Origin: RBG-16-66-20 sp964564865
GTDB lineage: Bacteria; Pseudomonadota; Gammaproteobacteria; Burkholderiales; SG8-39
DNA: 64,000 bases
Reading direction: 5' to 3'
NCBI GenBank assembly: GCA_964564865.1
Contig: CAZMDA010000007.1
Span: 1-64,000, forward strand
Shown here: positions 54,324 through 62,580 of the stretch, one piece after another
Layout of the letters: each line of letters begins with the position of its first letter
How positions within the stretch are numbered: position 1 is the first letter of the stretch
Position numbers and translations under genes: made by a program
The notes under the pieces: model-generated
The model's input: only the letters and a program-made list of their open reading frames with translations
Database searches by the model: none
Told to the model about the DNA's origin: nothing

Positions 54324-55156
54324 CGGAGGGCTCCGGGTGTCATGTTGGCGGTGACCGCGCGCCAGGCGCTGCCGGCGGCGAGCGCCGCGTCGCCCAGGCG
54401 CTCGGCGCAGGAGATGTCGCCGCCGCGCGCGAGGTGCAGGTGGTCGCGCCAGCGCAGCAGGTCCAGGCTGTGGCGGTGCAGGGCGTATTCCTGCGTGAAG
54501 CCGATGGCGCCGTGCACCTGGTGGGTCATGTCGTAGACCACGTTCACCGCGTGGCCGGCGACGAGCGCGGCCGCGTCCAGCAGCGCGGGCAGGCGCCGGC
54601 TCGCGATGCCCTCGCGCGCGGCGCAGGCGAGCGCGAGGTCGGTGATCGCGGTGCAGGCAGCGACTTCCTCGGCGGCGAGCGCGAGGCTGTGCTGGATGGC
54701 CTGGAACTGCGCCAGCGCGCGGCCGAACTGCTTGCGGTCCTGCACGTAGCGGATGGACAGCTCCAGCGCCGCGCCCATGGCCGCGCCAATCTGCAGGCAG
54801 CGGCCGAGGGACAGCGTGGCGAGCGCCGCGGGCGAGGCGGGCGCCGGCGCGGCGGCGCAGGCGTACGCGGCCGGATCGTGCGCGATGGCCGCGGCGCGGT
54901 CGCCGGTGGCGAGGAGCAGCGCCATGTCGATCGGCGCCGCGGCGCGCGCCTGGGCGCGGATGATCGCCGCAGCGGCCAGCCAGGCGCCGCCGTCATCGCC
55001 GGGCGCGGCGTCCGCGAAGCCGAGTTGCTCCACCGCGGCGAGCAGGTTCTCGCGCGTGACCTTGCCGGCGAACCACTTCTCCGCCAGGTCGTTGAAGGCG
55101 CGCGCGGCGGCCTCTTCGACGAGCGGGTCGGTCCCCAGGATGGGTGCGATGCTCAT
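54320..55156 (-). CDS. Acyl-CoA dehydrogenase-like protein, short (beta-type subunit)
   Basis: 278 residues, well below the 380 of ordinary acyl-CoA dehydrogenases. The N-terminal half is Ala-rich and reduced; the C-terminal helical domain is clear (SIRYVQDRKQFGRALAQFQA, VVYDMTHQVHGAIGFTQEYA). This is the architecture of partner subunits in heteromeric dehydrogenases, where one chain has the catalytic base and the other binds FAD. ATG 55156 overlaps the stop of the full-length dehydrogenase (ATGA), supporting a heteromer. Confidence 0.82.
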   Translation of the reverse strand: MSIAPILGTDPLVEEAAARAFNDLAEKWFAGKVTRENLLAAVEQLGFADAAPGDDGGAWLAAAAIIRAQARAAAPIDMALLLATGDRAAAIAHDPAAYACAAAPAPASPAALATLSLGRCLQIGAAMGAALELSIRYVQDRKQFGRALAQFQAIQHSLALAAEEVAACTAITDLALACAAREGIASRRLPALLDAAALVAGHAVNVVYDMTHQVHGAIGFTQEYALHRHSLDLLRWRDHLHLARGGDISCAERLGDAALAAGSAWRAVTANMTPGALR

Positions 55157-56292
55157 CGCAACCCCAGTCCGCGCGCCACGATGCCGCGCAGGATCTCGCG
55201 CGTGCCGCCGCGCAGGGTCCACGACGGGGAGTAGACGGTGGTCTGCGCGAGCGCCGACAGGTAGTCGTCGCTGCGCCGCGGCAGGTCGCTGCCGAGGGCG
55301 CGGAACACCGCGATCTGCTCGCGCTCGAAGGCGTTGCCGAGGTCCTTGATGAGCGAGGCCTCGAGGTTCGGCGCCTCGCCGTTCTGCAGCTGCGCGGCGA
55401 CCGCGAGCGACATGGTGCGCAGGGCCATGAGCTTGGCCGACATGCGCCCGAGCGCTTCGCGCACCCGCGGCGTGGGCTGGTCCCGCGCGCAGGCGAGCGC
55501 CGCCTCCACCAGGCGGATGCTGGAGAGGTAGCGCTCCGGGCCGCTCCTCTCGAAGGCGAGCTCGCTGGTGACCTGCGTCCAGCCGTTGCCCGGCTCGCCG
55601 ACCAGCCGGTCGTCGGGGACGAAGGCGTCGTCGAACACCACCTCGTTGAACTCCTTCTGCCCGGCCATGTTGACGAGCGGGCGCGGCTTCACCTGCGGGG
55701 ACTTGAGGTCGACGATGAACTGCGACAGGCCCCCATGCCTCGAGGCGCCGCCTTCGCCCGTGCGCGCGAGGACGATGGCGTAGTGGTTGCGGTGCGCGAA
55801 AGTGGTCCAGACCTTGCGGCCCGAGATCGTCCAGCCGCCCTCGACCTTCGTCGCGCGCGTGCGCACGGAGGCGAGGTCCGAGCCCGAGTCGGGCTCGCTC
55901 ATGCCGATGGAGAAGAAAATCTCGCCCCTGGCGAGGCGCGGCAGGAACTCGGCGCGCTGCGCCTCGCTGCCGTAGCGCAGGAGCAGCGGGCCGCTCTGCC
56001 GGTCGCCGATCCAGTGCGCCGCCACCGGCGCGCTCGCCGCGAGCAGCTCCTCGGTCACCGCCAGGCGCTCGAGCATCGTGCGCTCGTGGCCGCCGTAGCG
56101 CTTCGGCCAGGTCATGCCGAGCCAGCCGCGCGCGCCCAGGCGCTGCGAGAAGGCCGGGTCGTAGTTGCTGGCGAAGTCGCCGCCCTTCTTCCAGCGCCCG
56201 GCCGCGAGCTCATCGGCGACGAAGGCGCGCACCTCGGCGCGCAGCGCCTCGGCCTCGGGCGGGAACTCGAAGATGGGGAAACGGAAGCGCAT
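55153..56292 (-). CDS. Acyl-CoA dehydrogenase (full-length subunit)
   Basis: 379 residues. FRFPIFEFPPEAEALRAEVR opening, FFSIGMSEPDSGSDLASVRT FAD loop, WTISGRKVWTTFAHRNHYAI, and C-terminal SWTLRGGTREILRGIVAR. Begins the three-gene operon with the short dehydrogenase-like subunit and the crotonase. The set resembles the paired FadE-type dehydrogenases of sterol side-chain or terpenoid degradation, but no substrate is fixed by sequence. Confidence 0.86.
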   Translation of the reverse strand: MRFRFPIFEFPPEAEALRAEVRAFVADELAAGRWKKGGDFASNYDPAFSQRLGARGWLGMTWPKRYGGHERTMLERLAVTEELLAASAPVAAHWIGDRQSGPLLLRYGSEAQRAEFLPRLARGEIFFSIGMSEPDSGSDLASVRTRATKVEGGWTISGRKVWTTFAHRNHYAIVLARTGEGGASRHGGLSQFIVDLKSPQVKPRPLVNMAGQKEFNEVVFDDAFVPDDRLVGEPGNGWTQVTSELAFERSGPERYLSSIRLVEAALACARDQPTPRVREALGRMSAKLMALRTMSLAVAAQLQNGEAPNLEASLIKDLGNAFEREQIAVFRALGSDLPRRSDDYLSALAQTTVYSPSWTLRGGTREILRGIVARGLGLR

Positions 56293-56343
56293 TGCCCGCA
56301 GTCTGCCCGATTCCCCGCGCCCCGCGCCAGACCGGGATCGAAC

Positions 56344-57867
56344 CTAGGCCGCGCCGGTCTGCACCTGCGGCGGACGCTCGTCGGCGGGGCGGCCCATCAG
56401 CATGTCCATCAGTTCGGACTTGAGGCCGCCGCCGGCATCGAAGCGGTTCTCCATCTCGAACGGGTCGTTCGCGAGGTCGTAGAGCTCGCCCGCGCCCGTG
56501 ATGAGGTCGACCGTCAGCTTCGCCGTGCGCGTGCGCACCGTGCGCAGCTGCAGCTCGATGCCGGTGCGCGCCGGCAGCAGGTGCCATTCGTTGAAGGCGA
56601 AGTCGCGCGTGCCCGCACCCTCGATGAGCGGCCGCAGGCTGCGCGAATGCCGCGCCCAGGCGCCGTCGATGCCGGCGTAGTCGGCAAAGGTGGCCGGCAG
56701 GTCGAGGGTGGATACCGGCTCCGGCACCACCTTTGCCGCCGGAACGCCGGGCCCGCGCGCGATCAAGCCCACGCGCAGCAGGCCCTCGTAGTGCATCGGA
56801 CCCTTCAGGATCAGGCCGTGGTCGCCCAGCCAGTCACCGTGGTCCGTGGTGAAGATGACGAGCGTGTTCTCCGCCAGGCCCTCGGCGTGCAGGGCCTCCA
56901 GGATGCGGCCGACGTTGTGGTCGATGAGCGAGATCATGCCGTAGTAGTTCGCGATCAGCTCGCGCAGCTGATCGTCGTCCTGCGGCGGGATGCGCGAGTA
57001 CTCCTCGCGGATGCGGCGCATCTCGGGCGTGCGCGTCTTGGGCGTGCTCTCCAGCGCCGCGCGGTGCCACCAGGGCCGGCGGTCGAGGTCGCGCACCCGG
57101 TACTGCGGCAGGTCCACGTCGCCGGGCGCGTGCAGGCGGCTCCAGGGCACCGGCGCATCGAAGGGATGATGCGGGTCGGGGAACGAGGCCCAGAGGCAGA
57201 AGGGCTTCTCCCGGCCATGCGTGCGCAGGTACTCGATGGTGCGGTCGCCGGTCCAGGTGGAGTTGTGCCACTCGACCGGCAGGCCGGAGTGGTGCGTTTG
57301 CGCCGCGCGCACCGGCGGCGGCAGGCGCTCGGTATAGAGCCGGTTCTTCTCCTCGCCGCGTCCGTCGGCGTAGTACCAGCGCTCGTAGTGCTGCCCGACC
57401 GGCGGCGGGTACGGCAGCCAGTAGTTGTGGCCGATGAGCATCAGCTCGACATGCTGGAAGCCCATGTAGGGGCCGAACCAGTCCGGCCCGTAGTCGGCCG
57501 CGCTCTTCACCGATTCCGGCGTGCCGGTGGGCGCATGCGTGTGGTAGGCCGCGAAGTGCGCCTTGCCGATGAACGCGGTGTCGTAGCCGGCGCGCGCCAG
57601 CTGTCCGGCGAATCCCTGCTCGCCGTAGCCCGGCTCCAGGTCGATGCCGTTGTCGTGCACGCCGTGGGTGCGCGGCAGCAGGCCGGTCAGGATGGAGGCG
57701 CGTGCCGGCTGGCAGACCACGTTGGGCGTGATGCAGGCCGAGAACCGCGTGCCCGCCGCCGCCATCGCATCCAGGTGCGGCGTGCGCACCCGGCGCCCCT
57801 CGAAGCCGTAGCAGTCGCCGCGGTGCTGGTCCGAGGTGATGAGCAGGATGTTGGGGCGAGCCGTCAC
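56344..57867 (-). CDS. Sulfatase (alkaline phosphatase superfamily)
   Basis: 507 residues from GTG 57867, overlapping the receptor stop by 4 bases. NILLITSDQHRGDCYGFEG carries the N-terminal metal Asp residues; the formylglycine motif C-x-P-x-R is in VVCQPARASILTGLLPRTHG (Cys near residue 50), and TTDHGDWLGDHGLILKG holds the second metal pair. No signal peptide, so it should work in the cytoplasm on an imported sulfate ester (or phosphonate monoester). Needs formylglycine maturation; no such enzyme is in the window. Confidence 0.88.
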   Translation of the reverse strand: MTARPNILLITSDQHRGDCYGFEGRRVRTPHLDAMAAAGTRFSACITPNVVCQPARASILTGLLPRTHGVHDNGIDLEPGYGEQGFAGQLARAGYDTAFIGKAHFAAYHTHAPTGTPESVKSAADYGPDWFGPYMGFQHVELMLIGHNYWLPYPPPVGQHYERWYYADGRGEEKNRLYTERLPPPVRAAQTHHSGLPVEWHNSTWTGDRTIEYLRTHGREKPFCLWASFPDPHHPFDAPVPWSRLHAPGDVDLPQYRVRDLDRRPWWHRAALESTPKTRTPEMRRIREEYSRIPPQDDDQLRELIANYYGMISLIDHNVGRILEALHAEGLAENTLVIFTTDHGDWLGDHGLILKGPMHYEGLLRVGLIARGPGVPAAKVVPEPVSTLDLPATFADYAGIDGAWARHSRSLRPLIEGAGTRDFAFNEWHLLPARTGIELQLRTVRTRTAKLTVDLITGAGELYDLANDPFEMENRFDAGGGLKSELMDMLMGRPADERPPQVQTGAA

Positions 57868-58823
57868 TGCGGCTTGGCGCCGAAGCGCTTGAGCAGCTCC
57901 GCGTGCATCGCGCTTTCCTCCCGGACCAGCTGCGAGAAGCGCTCGCCGGGCAGCGCCGCCACTTCCATGCCGGCTTCCAGCAGCCTGGCGTTGAGCGCCG
58001 GATCGAGCAGCGCCTTGGCGAGCGCGTCCTCCAGCTGCCGGCGCAGGCTCGCCGGCGTCTTCGCCGGGGCGAAGAATCCGAACCAGGCCGAGGACGTCGC
58101 CCGGTCGATGCCGGCCGCCTCGCCCACCGTCGGGACCTCGGGCAGCAGCGCCGAGCGCTTCGTGTTCAGCACCGCGAGCGCGCGCAGCTTGCCCGAGCGG
58201 ATGTGCGGCATCAGCGGCGGGGCGTTGATCACCGCGAGCGGGATCTGGCCGGCGACCACGTCCTGCACCGCCGGGCCGCCGCCCTTGTACGGGATGTGCA
58301 CGATGTCCACCCTGGCGCCGGCCTTGAGCACTTCCATCGCCAGGTGCGTCGGCGTGCCCGCGCCCGGCGTGCCGTAGGACAGGCTGCCCGGCTTCGCGCG
58401 CGCCAGGTCCAGCGCTTCCCGGAGGGTCCTTGCCGCCAGCGACGGATGCGCGACGACCACGCTCGGCACGTTGGCCGCCTGCATCAGCGGCGCGAGGTCC
58501 GCCAGCGCGTCGTAGGGCAGCTTGTCCATGACGTGGGGCATCAGCGTGATCTCCGGGTTGCCGCCCGAGAGCAGGGTGTAGCCGTCCGGTTCCGCCTTCG
58601 CTACCGCCGCGGCGCCGATGGTGCCGGAGGCGCCGCCGCGGTTCTCGACCACGAAGGTCTGGCCGAGCGTGTCGGTGAGCTTGGCGGCGACCATGCGCGT
58701 CATCATGTCCACGCCGCCGCCGGGCGGGTAGGACACGATGATCCGCACCGGCTTGGCCGGGTAGGTCTGCGCGGATACCGCCGTCGAGGCGGCGATGAGC
58801 AAGGCAAGCAAGGCAGTCTTCAT
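57864..58823 (-). CDS. Bug-family TTT transporter periplasmic receptor (4)
   Basis: 319 residues; signal peptide LLALLIAASTAVSAQ, then VRIIVSYPPGGGVDMMTRMV, VVENRGGASGTIGAAAVAKA and IPYKGGGPAVQDVVAGQIPL. High G+C like its surroundings, unlike the three island receptors. It is the middle gene of a sulfatase-receptor-sulfatase operon, so the ligand may be an organosulfate. GAGGAGG precedes the ATG. Confidence 0.91.
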   Translation of the reverse strand: MKTALLALLIAASTAVSAQTYPAKPVRIIVSYPPGGGVDMMTRMVAAKLTDTLGQTFVVENRGGASGTIGAAAVAKAEPDGYTLLSGGNPEITLMPHVMDKLPYDALADLAPLMQAANVPSVVVAHPSLAARTLREALDLARAKPGSLSYGTPGAGTPTHLAMEVLKAGARVDIVHIPYKGGGPAVQDVVAGQIPLAVINAPPLMPHIRSGKLRALAVLNTKRSALLPEVPTVGEAAGIDRATSSAWFGFFAPAKTPASLRRQLEDALAKALLDPALNARLLEAGMEVAALPGERFSQLVREESAMHAELLKRFGAKPQ

Positions 58824-58835
58824 GGTTTCCTCCTC

Positions 58836-60257
58836 CTAGACGGGCGCGGGGGTCGCGCCCTTGGTTCCCGTTTCGAGCGCGCGTTCGCGCCCGCCGAATC
58901 GCGCCACCAGCGCGGCCTGGTCGGCCTTCGCGCGCCGGTCGGTGGCCTCCGGGTCGCAGATCCGCCGCAGCATCGCCTCGAAACCGGCGACGATGGCGGG
59001 ATTCGAATCCGCGACGTTCATCAGTTCCTCCGCGTCGGCTTCGAGATCGAACAGCTCGGGCGCGAAGCCGACGTAGTGGTGGTACTTCCAGCGCCCCCGG
59101 CGCAGCATGAACGCGGCGCTCTCGGAGCCGATGGCGTGGTACTCGGAGAACGCCGCGCGGTCCGGGTCCGGCGCGCCGAGCAGCGAGCGCCCGGGCAGCG
59201 CCGGCTCGGCGGCGAGGCCGAAGTACTCGAGCACCGTGGGATGCAGGTCCACCAGACTGGCGTCGTCGTCGCGCGTGCGGCCGGCGGCGACGCCGGGGCC
59301 GGCGAGGATCAGCGGCACGCCGGCCGATTCCTGGTACAGCGTGGACTTGCCCCACAACCCGCGCGCGCCCACGTTGTCGCCGTGGTCGCTGGAGTAGACG
59401 ACCAGCGTCCGTTCCGACTGGCCCGAGGCCTCGAGCGCGGCGAGCACGCGGCCGACCTGCTCGTCGAGGAACGCGCACAGGCCGAGGTACAGGCGCACGG
59501 CCTCCAGCCGGTCGCGGTCGCTCCAGCCCCGCTCCACCTGCATGTACCGGTCCATGGCCTCGATCCAGGGATGGCGGCGCGCAGAGCGTTTGGGAAGCGG
59601 GATGCGCTCGAGTGGAAACGCGTCGAGATAGGGCTGGGGCACCACCAGCGGGAAATGCGGTGCGACGAATCCGACGAACAGGCACCAGGGCTCGCCCGTT
59701 CGCGCGGCCTGCGCCAGCCAGTCGCAAGCGGTTTCGGCGATGCGCCGGTCGTAGCGGTTGTAGGCGGACTCGCCGGGGCCGCGCTCGGCGAGCATGGGCG
59801 GCGCGCGCCGGTCGGCCGGCAGCGGGTCGCGCACCGAGCCCCAGACCTGTCCGATGCCGCCCAGGATGTGCATCGGCTCGAGCTGGCGGTCGAAGCCGGT
59901 GGGATCGGCGACAGCGCGGTAGTGCAGCTTGCCGATGGACTCGACGCGGATGCCGGCCGCCTGCAGCGCGTGGCCCCAGCCGCGCACGCGGCCGTCGTAG
60001 GCCATGGCATTGTCCCAGCAGCCCAGCTGGTGCGCCCAGCGGCCGGTGGCGAGGCTGGCGCGCGCCGGCACGCAGATGGGCGAGGGCGTGTAGGCGGCGC
60101 GCCAGCGCGTGCCCCGCGCGGCGAGCGCGTCCAGCCGCGGCGTGCGCGCGAGCGGGTGGCCGGCGCAGCCGAGGAAGTCCGGGTTGTGCTCGTCCGAGAG
60201 CAGGACGAGCAGGTTGCCGGCGGGCCGCGGGCGGGAACGGGTGGAATTAGTTGTCAT
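58836..60257 (-). CDS. Sulfatase (alkaline phosphatase superfamily)
   Basis: 473 residues. LLVLLSDEHNPDFLGCAGHP has the N-terminal metal-binding Asp; the formylglycine motif is in SPICVPARASLATGRWAHQL (C-V-P-A-R), and YSSDHGDNVGARGLWGKSTL is the second metal region. No signal peptide. It is clearly divergent from the sulfatase two genes downstream. The ATG lies inside the palindrome 60249-60264, with a minus-strand -10 candidate TATAGT at 60275-60280, giving a leader of only about 11 bases. Confidence 0.88.
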   Translation of the reverse strand: MTTNSTRSRPRPAGNLLVLLSDEHNPDFLGCAGHPLARTPRLDALAARGTRWRAAYTPSPICVPARASLATGRWAHQLGCWDNAMAYDGRVRGWGHALQAAGIRVESIGKLHYRAVADPTGFDRQLEPMHILGGIGQVWGSVRDPLPADRRAPPMLAERGPGESAYNRYDRRIAETACDWLAQAARTGEPWCLFVGFVAPHFPLVVPQPYLDAFPLERIPLPKRSARRHPWIEAMDRYMQVERGWSDRDRLEAVRLYLGLCAFLDEQVGRVLAALEASGQSERTLVVYSSDHGDNVGARGLWGKSTLYQESAGVPLILAGPGVAAGRTRDDDASLVDLHPTVLEYFGLAAEPALPGRSLLGAPDPDRAAFSEYHAIGSESAAFMLRRGRWKYHHYVGFAPELFDLEADAEELMNVADSNPAIVAGFEAMLRRICDPEATDRRAKADQAALVARFGGRERALETGTKGATPAPV

Positions 60258-60282
60258 GACAACTGTTGCGCCCGACTATACT
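60249..60282. promoter_or_regulatory. MarR-type operator palindrome and overlapping divergent promoters
   Basis: AGTTGTCATGACAACT (60249-60264) is a perfect 16-bp palindrome covering the sulfatase start codon. ACTATACT at 60275-60282 supplies TATAGT for the minus strand and TATACT for the plus strand. A dimeric regulator bound to the palindrome could block both the sulfatase operon and its own promoter. Confidence 0.65.
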
Positions 60283-60291
60283 CCGATCCGC

Positions 60292-60765
60292 ATGCGCCGT
60301 CGCGCCCCCGCCATCGACCTGGACCAGTTCGTCTCCTACCGCCTGTCGGTGCTGTCGGGGACCTGGGGCGCGGCGAGCCACCGCTTCTACCGCCGCCGCT
60401 TCGGCCTGGCGCTGCGCGAGTGGCGGGTGCTGGCGGTGCTGTCGCGGCTGGACGGGGCGGCAGGCGGGGCGCCGGCGAGCGAGATCGCGCGCCTGACCGC
60501 GGTGGAGAAGGCCGGCATCAGCCGGGCGCTGGCGGCGCTGGAGCGCCGCGGCCTGGTGGAGCGGACCTGGTCGGAAGCCGACGGCCGCCGCTCGCAGGTG
60601 TCGCTCACCGCGGCGGGGCGCGCCCTGCTGCGGCGCCTGGCGCCGGCGGCGCTCGCGCGCCAGGCGTCCCTTACCTCCGCGCTGAGCGAGGCGGAACTGC
60701 AGACGTTCTTCCGGCTGCTGGAGAAGCTGGAGCGGCGCGCGGCCGCGCTGGCGCGCGGCGGCTAG
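60292..60765 (+). CDS. MarR-family transcriptional regulator
   Basis: 157 residues from ATG 60292, ten bases after a TATACT element, so the mRNA may be nearly leaderless; ATG 60256 is in frame but lies within the operator. Winged-helix region REWRVLAVLSRLDG, ASEIARLTAVEKAGISRALA, GLVERTWSEADGRRSQVSLT (wing), as in MarR. Divergent from the sulfatase/receptor operon, which it probably represses until a small ligand, perhaps a phenolic product, binds. Confidence 0.86.
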   Translation: MRRRAPAIDLDQFVSYRLSVLSGTWGAASHRFYRRRFGLALREWRVLAVLSRLDGAAGGAPASEIARLTAVEKAGISRALAALERRGLVERTWSEADGRRSQVSLTAAGRALLRRLAPAALARQASLTSALSEAELQTFFRLLEKLERRAAALARGG

Positions 60766-60768
60766 GGT

Positions 60769-60798
60769 GGCAAATGTTACCGATCGGTAACATTTGCC
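60769..60798. repeat. 30-bp perfect palindrome centred on GATC between convergent genes
   Basis: Left arm GGCAAATGTTACCGA (60769-60783) is the exact reverse complement of the right arm (60784-60798), with no spacer. It fills the gap between the 3' ends of the MarR gene and the P450 gene. The core ATGT-n3-CGATCG-n3-ACAT is shared with the palindrome at 6575-6602, also at a convergent junction. Confidence 0.78.
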
Positions 60799-60804
60799 GC
60801 CCCC

Positions 60805-62028
60805 TCAGCCCACCCGCACCGGCAGCCGGCGAAAGCCCCGGAAGCGCACGCGCCGGTCGCGCTCGGGCTCGCCCGCCAGTTCGATGCGCGGGAACTTCGC
60901 CAGCAGCCGCGAGAAGGCGATGCGCCCTTCCATGCGCGCCACGTTCATGCCGACGCAGACATGGTCGCCCTGGCCGAAGGCGATGTGGCGGTTGGGCTTG
61001 CGGGCGACGTCGAAGCGCTCCGGGTCCGGGAACTGGGCCGGGTCGCGGTTGGCGGCGCCGATGCCGATGGTGATCGGCGTGCCGGCGGGCAGCTCGGCGC
61101 CGCCCAGCGGCATCGGGTCGAGCAGGCGGCGGTTGTTGAGCTGGATCGGGCCGTCGTAGCGCAGCATCTCCTCCACCGCGGAGGGGACCAGCGAGGGATC
61201 CGCGCGCAGCTTCGCCAGTTCCCCGGGGTTGTTCAGCAGCGCCCACAACCCGTTGCCGATCAGGTTGGTGGTGGTCTCGTGTCCGGCATTGAGCAGGAAG
61301 ATGCACTGGTGGTAGAGCTCGGTGTCGGTGAGCTTCTCGCCGTCCTTCTCCCCCTGTAGCAGGCGCGTCAGCACGTCGGACTCGTAGTCGCCGGGCTGCG
61401 CGCGCCGCGCGGCGATGAGTCGCTTCAGGTAGTCGATGAACTCGGTCACCGCCCTGTTGCCGGCATCGAACATCTGCGTGGTCAGCTTCGGCTCCAGGCC
61501 GGTGAGGATGGCCACCGACCAATTGCGCAAGGGGCTGCGCTCCGGGCGCGGGATGTCGAGCAGGTTGCCGATGACCTCGATCGGGATCTGCGCCGCGAAG
61601 TCGGCGATGAAGTCCACCTCGCCCTTCGCCGCCATCTCCGCCAGCAGCGCGTCCACCAGGCGCGTGACGTCCTGCTCCATGCGCGCGATGGCGCGCTGGT
61701 TGACCGCGCCCATGATGATCCGCCGCACGCGCGTGTGCAGCGGCGGGTCGTTGAAGACGAGGCTGGTGGTGTGATGCTCGTAGAGGGGCGAGTCGCCCAG
61801 TTTTGGTGCGAATTCCGCCTTCTTGTCCGAGCTTGCGCGCGGATTGCGGTACACGGCGATGGCGTCGTCGTAGCGCGAAAGGAACACGCCGCCGCCCTCG
61901 AGCGCGTGCACCGGGTCCTGCGCGCGCAGCGCGGCGTACCACGGATAGGGATCGTCGAGGAACGCCGGCGGCACGCGCGTCAGCTGGAAATCCCGCACCT
62001 CGGCCGTGGGGATGGCGCTGGGGGTCAT
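60805..62028 (-). CDS. Cytochrome P450
   Basis: Heme-thiolate monooxygenase, 407 residues, soluble bacterial class. I-helix oxygen-binding motif LLNAGHETTTN (about residues 241-251), K-helix EEMLR, and the heme-binding loop FGQGDHVCVGMNVARME with the ligand Cys near 350. It opens TPSAIPTAEVRDFQLTRVPP without a membrane anchor. No ferredoxin or ferredoxin reductase gene is adjacent, so electrons must come from elsewhere. ATG 62028 is divergent from the next gene with an 18-base gap. Confidence 0.92.
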   Translation of the reverse strand: MTPSAIPTAEVRDFQLTRVPPAFLDDPYPWYAALRAQDPVHALEGGGVFLSRYDDAIAVYRNPRASSDKKAEFAPKLGDSPLYEHHTTSLVFNDPPLHTRVRRIIMGAVNQRAIARMEQDVTRLVDALLAEMAAKGEVDFIADFAAQIPIEVIGNLLDIPRPERSPLRNWSVAILTGLEPKLTTQMFDAGNRAVTEFIDYLKRLIAARRAQPGDYESDVLTRLLQGEKDGEKLTDTELYHQCIFLLNAGHETTTNLIGNGLWALLNNPGELAKLRADPSLVPSAVEEMLRYDGPIQLNNRRLLDPMPLGGAELPAGTPITIGIGAANRDPAQFPDPERFDVARKPNRHIAFGQGDHVCVGMNVARMEGRIAFSRLLAKFPRIELAGEPERDRRVRFRGFRRLPVRVG

Positions 62029-62046
62029 TGGGCTATTATGCCGCCC

Positions 62047-62580
62047 ATGCAACGCGTACCGATGGCCGGTTTCTCCCCGCAACTGGAAGCCCGCCTCAAG
62101 GAACTGTGGGGCACGCCGGTGAACCTGTACCGGGCGCTCGGCAACCACCCGGGCCTGGTCGCCGCGTGGACCGAGTTCGCCAATGCCATCCGCCACGACA
62201 GCCGCACGCCGCGGGCCTTGCGCGAGCTCATGATCCTGCGCACGGCGCAGATCGCGCGCTCCGAGTACGAGTGGGCGCACCACCTGCGCATGGCGCGCAA
62301 AGCCGGGGTGCCCGAGGCGCAGATCGCCGCGCTGGCGCTCTGGCGCGAGTCGCCCGCGTTCGATGCCCGCGAGCGCGCCGCGCTGGCGCTCACCGAGGGC
62401 GTGATGGCCTGCGACGTGACCGACGCGGTGCATGCCGAGGCGAAGCGGCATTTCAGCGACGCGGAGTTCGTCGAGCTGTCGCTCACCGCCGCGTTCTACG
62501 CCATGGTGTCGCGCATGCTGGACGCCATGCGCGTGGAGCTGGACCCGGACGTGCGCGAGCACTCCCCTCGACTGCGATGA
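62047..62580 (+). CDS. Carboxymuconolactone decarboxylase (AhpD-fold) family protein
   Basis: 177 residues from ATG 62047 (ATG 62038 also in frame). RTPRALRELMILRTAQIARS and YEWAHHLRMARKAG give the family motif; the active-site region reads EYEWAHH, so the C-x2-C pair of AhpD peroxidase-type members is absent and it is closer to the PcaC-like form. TATTAT at 62034-62039 may be a -10 that would make the mRNA leaderless. Divergent from the P450 gene and coupled (ATGA) to the transporter gene. Confidence 0.85.
   Translation: MQRVPMAGFSPQLEARLKELWGTPVNLYRALGNHPGLVAAWTEFANAIRHDSRTPRALRELMILRTAQIARSEYEWAHHLRMARKAGVPEAQIAALALWRESPAFDARERAALALTEGVMACDVTDAVHAEAKRHFSDAEFVELSLTAAFYAMVSRMLDAMRVELDPDVREHSPRLR

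Noticed and set aside
55144..58377. Open reading frame of 1077 codons on the plus strand
   Set aside because: It is a shadow of the minus-strand acyl-CoA dehydrogenase, sulfatase and receptor genes; its translation is low-complexity Arg/Ala/His-rich and matches no fold. Long antisense frames are expected at this G+C.
56344..59727. Single 1127-codon minus-strand frame as one giant sulfatase fusion
   Set aside because: Only the last 507 codons encode the sulfatase; the upstream part is the wrong frame of the Bug receptor and second sulfatase, which have their own good frames.
57903..61073. Open reading frame of 1056 codons on the plus strand
   Set aside because: Antisense shadow of the Bug receptor and second sulfatase, running on through MarR in the wrong frame; no domain motifs.
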